Position numbers and translations under genes: made by a program
Part shown: in pieces, positions 61,201-64,000 of the stretch
How positions within the stretch are numbered: the first letter of the stretch is position 1
How the letters are laid out: every line of letters begins with the position of its first letter
Assembly (NCBI GenBank): GCA_023390655.1
Contig: JAEWCL010000015.1
Coordinates: 62,001 to 126,000, forward strand
Direction: 5' to 3'
Length of the DNA stretch: 64,000 nt
Source of the DNA: Bacillota bacterium
GTDB taxonomy: Bacteria > Bacillota > Clostridia > Christensenellales > CAG-138
The notes under the pieces: model-generated
What the model was told of the DNA's origin: nothing
The model's input: only the letters and a program-made list of their open reading frames with translations
Databases searched by the model: none

Positions 61201-63318
61201 TTACTTTGCTGCGTTGCGGCCCGCAATCTGGCCGTAGGTGAAGATGTCCGCAATCGCGTTGCCGCCAAGACGGTTGCCCGCATGGATGCCGCCTGCGACT
61301 TCGCCGGCTGCCCACAGGCCTTCAATCGCGGTGCCGTCCGCCTTAAGCACGCGCGCTTCGGTATCAATGACGACGCCGCCCATTGTATGGTGCAGGGAAG
61401 CTTTTCTCGGGCTGATGCAGATGTAGGTGTTGGGATCCGCATCCAGCGCTTCGAGATCGATGCCACCCGCGATGACTTCCTTGCCGAAGTCGTCGTCATG
61501 CTGGTTGGTCACATAGGTATTGTACTTTTCAATGGTTGCGCGCAGCGCTTCTTCCGTAAATGCGGGCGCAGCACCTGCTGCCGCGGTCTTGCTGGCTTCC
61601 GCCACCTCGGCAAGCGTATTGCCTACCCAGATATGCCCGCCGTCCACCATCGCCTGGATACGCCCGTCAAGCTCCGCGCCCTTGAGGAACTGGGAAGGAT
61701 TGTTGCTGTCCCCACGGCCTGCGTAGATGATGTAGAAAATACCGTCTTCCAGCGCAAGGGACGCCTTTGCCAGCACGTCGCGTTCCGCATACTCGTTGAC
61801 AAAGCGGTTGCCCTGCCCGTCGATCCAGATCTGCGCCGCAGCATCGCCCCAGATGCCGTCCGTCATCGTGCCCTTCACGGGGGAGGAGGAAGGCATCATC
61901 TGCGCCACTTCCATACCGGTGAGGTTGGCGCCGATGGCTTCCGCCATGACGATACCGTCGCCCTCATTGGTGCCAAGGTTGGTCGAAAGCGTACGGTCGC
62001 TCAGGTCTTCGCCCCAATATTTGTCATACTGCTTTACCATGGCTGCGTTTGCGGCATAACCGCCCGTTGCAAGCACAACGCCCTTGGTGGTGTTGATGGT
62101 GATCTTTGTGCCGTCGGCCTGCTCGGCCTTTGCGCCCACAACCTTGCCGCTTGCATCCACCAACAGCTCGGTGCCGCGGGTTTCGGTATAGATGGCGACG
62201 CCATTTTCCTTTGCGACCTTCTCCATTTGGGGAATACGGTCCGCGCCGGACATAAACGTATGGGTTCTCGGCCACATTGCGCCAAGCACGGTGCTAAGAC
62301 CGGTGCTGCCGTTTTCCTGCGTTGCCTTGCCGTATAGAGCATTGAGGCCGATCTCGCCCATCCATTCAAACGAGGGCAGCGCCTGTTCGGCAAGGACACG
62401 GGCCAGATCAATGTTGGAGGCGATCCAGCTTCCATCGCTAAGCTGGCGAAGCCCGCCAATGTAGACCTGCCACATATGCATGGCAACAGAGTCAAAGCCC
62501 GGCATATCCGTACCAACGGTCTTGCCCTTATTTGCGGCATAAAACGCGTTGATATCCTTCTTGACCTGAGAAAGGACTTCCTTCCATTCCGGGAACTGGT
62601 CAAGCTTCAGCTTGGGATCATTTTCGTCCATGGCAAGATAGCTGTCCATCGTGTCCTTTTGCGCCTTAGTGAGCGTCATGAGGGCCTGCGCTTCGAGATC
62701 AACCGCATTGTAGGCAGCGCCCGCCATGAGTGTATTGCCGCCGAGTATGGATCCTTTTTCAATCAGGATCACCTTCGCGCCCTGCTGCGCTGCGGTGATT
62801 GCCGCAGAGAGGCCCGCACCGCCGCCGCCCATGACAAGGACGTCCGTATCCCAGGTTTCGTCCGCCTTCGGCGTTGCGGTGTATTTGTTGGCCTTCAATG
62901 CGTCAACATCAAGTCCTGCATTCTTTGCCGCATCCGCAACTGCGCCCATGATGCCATAGCTTGAAAGCGTAGCGCCCGTTACCGCATCCACGCTCAGGCT
63001 CTGGTGTTCCACAATCTGTGCGGGAATACGCTCTTTTGCAACTGCGGTGACATTCTCCGTCTCCGTATAGGTGACATAGTTAATGCCTGTAATGATACCC
63101 TTGTCTACCGCAATGCTGACCTTGATCGGCCCCTGCATACCATGGCTCTCCCCTTCAAACGTGCCGGAAACATCCGTTGCCGGCGCCGTCTGTTCCGGGG
63201 TCGCCTCCGGCGCTGCTGTGGGGTCCACTGTTGCAGGCTGCTGTGCACAGCCAAACCCAAACGTCAGTGCCATCAAAACCACCAGCGCGAAGGCCAACAT
63301 TTTTGTCTGCTTCTTCAT
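61201..63318 (-). CDS. Secreted flavinylated FAD-dependent reductase (fumarate/urocanate-reductase family)
   Basis: From the ATG at 63318 (AGGAGGAG upstream) the 705-residue protein has a lipoprotein signal ending LTFGFGC. An FMN-binding domain (about 45-130) carries the flavinylation motif DAVTGATLSS, whose Thr (about 113) would receive FMN from ApbE. A FAD_binding_2/succinate-dehydrogenase domain follows (DVLVMGGGGAGLSAAITAAQQGAKVILIEKG). RFVNEYAERD holds the catalytic Arg, and HTMGGVVID and IHAGNRLGGNAIAD are also conserved. The position of the fumarate-binding His (usual QxHPT) reads QMMPS, so fumarate may not be the substrate. No haem motif is present. It probably acts at the cell surface. 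Confidence 0.92.
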   Translation of the reverse strand: MKKQTKMLAFALVVLMALTFGFGCAQQPATVDPTAAPEATPEQTAPATDVSGTFEGESHGMQGPIKVSIAVDKGIITGINYVTYTETENVTAVAKERIPAQIVEHQSLSVDAVTGATLSSYGIMGAVADAAKNAGLDVDALKANKYTATPKADETWDTDVLVMGGGGAGLSAAITAAQQGAKVILIEKGSILGGNTLMAGAAYNAVDLEAQALMTLTKAQKDTMDSYLAMDENDPKLKLDQFPEWKEVLSQVKKDINAFYAANKGKTVGTDMPGFDSVAMHMWQVYIGGLRQLSDGSWIASNIDLARVLAEQALPSFEWMGEIGLNALYGKATQENGSTGLSTVLGAMWPRTHTFMSGADRIPQMEKVAKENGVAIYTETRGTELLVDASGKVVGAKAEQADGTKITINTTKGVVLATGGYAANAAMVKQYDKYWGEDLSDRTLSTNLGTNEGDGIVMAEAIGANLTGMEVAQMMPSSSPVKGTMTDGIWGDAAAQIWIDGQGNRFVNEYAERDVLAKASLALEDGIFYIIYAGRGDSNNPSQFLKGAELDGRIQAMVDGGHIWVGNTLAEVAEASKTAAAGAAPAFTEEALRATIEKYNTYVTNQHDDDFGKEVIAGGIDLEALDADPNTYICISPRKASLHHTMGGVVIDTEARVLKADGTAIEGLWAAGEVAGGIHAGNRLGGNAIADIFTYGQIAGRNAAK

Positions 63319-63492
63319 TTCTGCTCCTCCTGTCAATCATCCTGTGAAAATCTTCACAAAAAACAGAATACACTTTACAACGGTTTTAAAGTCAAGTACC
63401 ATAATTGTGTCTAGAGTAACAATCTTGTCGAAAAATTAGCAACCATCTTTTTTCGGGGACGCTGCCCCGCGGTTTGGGAGGATCTATGGAAT
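63319..63492. promoter_or_regulatory. Divergent promoter region, flavoprotein/merR
   Basis: This 174-bp AT-rich gap separates the flavoprotein gene and the MerR-type gene. MerR regulators bind dyads between promoter elements; no unambiguous dyad was resolved by eye. Confidence 0.35.
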
Positions 63493-64000
63493 ATGAAGGA
63501 ATACAACATCAGTGAAGTTGCAAAGATGTTCGGCATCTCCAGCGAGTTGCTGCGCAGCTATGAAAGACGCGGGCTTGTCGCACCTTTGCGTGCTGGAAAC
63601 GGATACCGCACCTATACAAAGCCGGATATTTATATCCTTTCGGGTATACGCTTTCTGCGCAACGCCGGATACTCTCTGGAAGATATTGAGCGCTTGTACG
63701 GCGCGGAATTTGAGAATGCACTTTCTATCCGCCAAAAACGCTGTGAAGAGCTGGAGCAAGAGATCACCTATTTGCAGTCCAAGCTGGAGGCAATGCGCAA
63801 TGAATGCGACGATTTTGCGTCTCTTTCGCAGGAGAGCGGCATTTCCTGGACGACAAGCCCTGCAATGCTGCGGGTGAATAACCAAATCAACGATTCTTTT
63901 TTGACCGATAGCCATTCCATTTTGGAATGGGTCGGTCATTTGCCAATCGTCCGTATTTCTCCCGCATTCAGCAGAGAGGCGATTGTGAACGGACGGGACG
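63493..64000 (+). CDS. MerR-family regulator (C-terminus outside window)
   Basis: The frame starts at the ATG at 63493 (GGGAGG 11 nt upstream) and is open to the window end, giving 169 residues. The N-terminal winged helix is EYNISEVAKMFGISSELLRSYERRGLVAP, followed by GYRTYTKPDIYILSGIRFLRNAGYSLEDI. A coiled-coil dimerisation helix with CEELEQEITYLQSKLEAMRNEC comes next. The truncated C-terminal part looks like an effector-binding domain, as in BltR or BmrR. Divergent orientation suggests control of the flavoprotein gene. Confidence 0.9.
   Translation, partial: MKEYNISEVAKMFGISSELLRSYERRGLVAPLRAGNGYRTYTKPDIYILSGIRFLRNAGYSLEDIERLYGAEFENALSIRQKRCEELEQEITYLQSKLEAMRNECDDFASLSQESGISWTTSPAMLRVNNQINDSFLTDSHSILEWVGHLPIVRISPAFSREAIVNGRD

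Noticed and set aside
1..64000. CRISPR arrays, tRNA or rRNA genes, intact transposases, prophage genes
   Set aside because: I looked on both strands for regularly spaced repeats, tRNA-like cloverleaf ends and typical protein motifs and saw none.

Overview
The window reads as a stretch of chromosome from a Gram-positive, clostridia-like bacterium (Bacillota). The evidence is a LytR-CpsA-Psr cell-wall ligase, many lipoprotein substrate-binding proteins with short signal peptides and a lipobox Cys, strong AGGAGG-type ribosome sites, YesM/YesN two-component regulation, and no outer-membrane genes. Base composition shifts along the window: roughly the first 26 kb is visibly more AT-rich than the rest. 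I found no rRNA, tRNA, CRISPR array, intact insertion sequence or phage module. No exact taxon can be named from the sequence alone.

Layout. (1) 1-6.3 kb, minus strand: a ribose-type ABC importer (ATPase, permease, lipoprotein), a FucU-like mutarotase, an FGGY kinase and a GatD-like polyol dehydrogenase cut by the window edge. It is divergent from an unusual regulator (6561-8795) that fuses a complete LacI repressor to a MalE-type substrate-binding domain. (2) 8.9-16.7 kb: a cytoplasmic GH31 glycosidase with a MalFG/SBP importer, divergent from a YesM/YesN pair. (3) 16.9-25.5 kb: a LacI regulon in which two near-identical palindromic operators sit on promoter -35 boxes. It holds a serine esterase, LacI, an SBP plus two permeases, a CE2-type esterase and a sucrose phosphorylase, which suggests import, deacylation and phosphorolysis of an acylated sucrose-like sugar. 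(4) 26.3-31.2 kb: an NfrB-like synthase with a C-terminal MshEN domain, a GT-C membrane transferase and a WecB epimerase, the hallmarks of a possibly c-di-GMP-controlled ManNAc-type polysaccharide. (5) 31.5-37.2 kb: a self-contained transporter of unknown substrate (DUF3798-type lipoprotein, ATPase, two permeases, small anchored protein).

(6) 37.3-48.7 kb: the LCP protein, an aldo/keto reductase, a decayed class II aldolase, and a GH65 phosphorylase with its MalFG/SBP importer divergent from an AraC regulator; then a VOC protein. (7) 48.8-59.2 kb, minus strand: a complete Liv-type amino-acid importer, aminotransferase, DapA-family aldolase and DhaK/DhaL kinase pair, preceded by a PucR regulator. 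Together they outline an uncharacterised amino-acid catabolic route. (8) 59.5-64 kb: a DUF985 protein with a Gfo/Idh oxidoreductase, a flavinylated secreted reductase, and a divergent MerR regulator cut by the window end.

Across the window the theme is carbohydrate and amino-acid import coupled to intracellular breakdown by phosphorylases, glycosidases, esterases and aldolases. Each of six ABC systems has a strong RNA hairpin directly behind the binding-protein gene, which would favour excess binding protein over membrane subunits.
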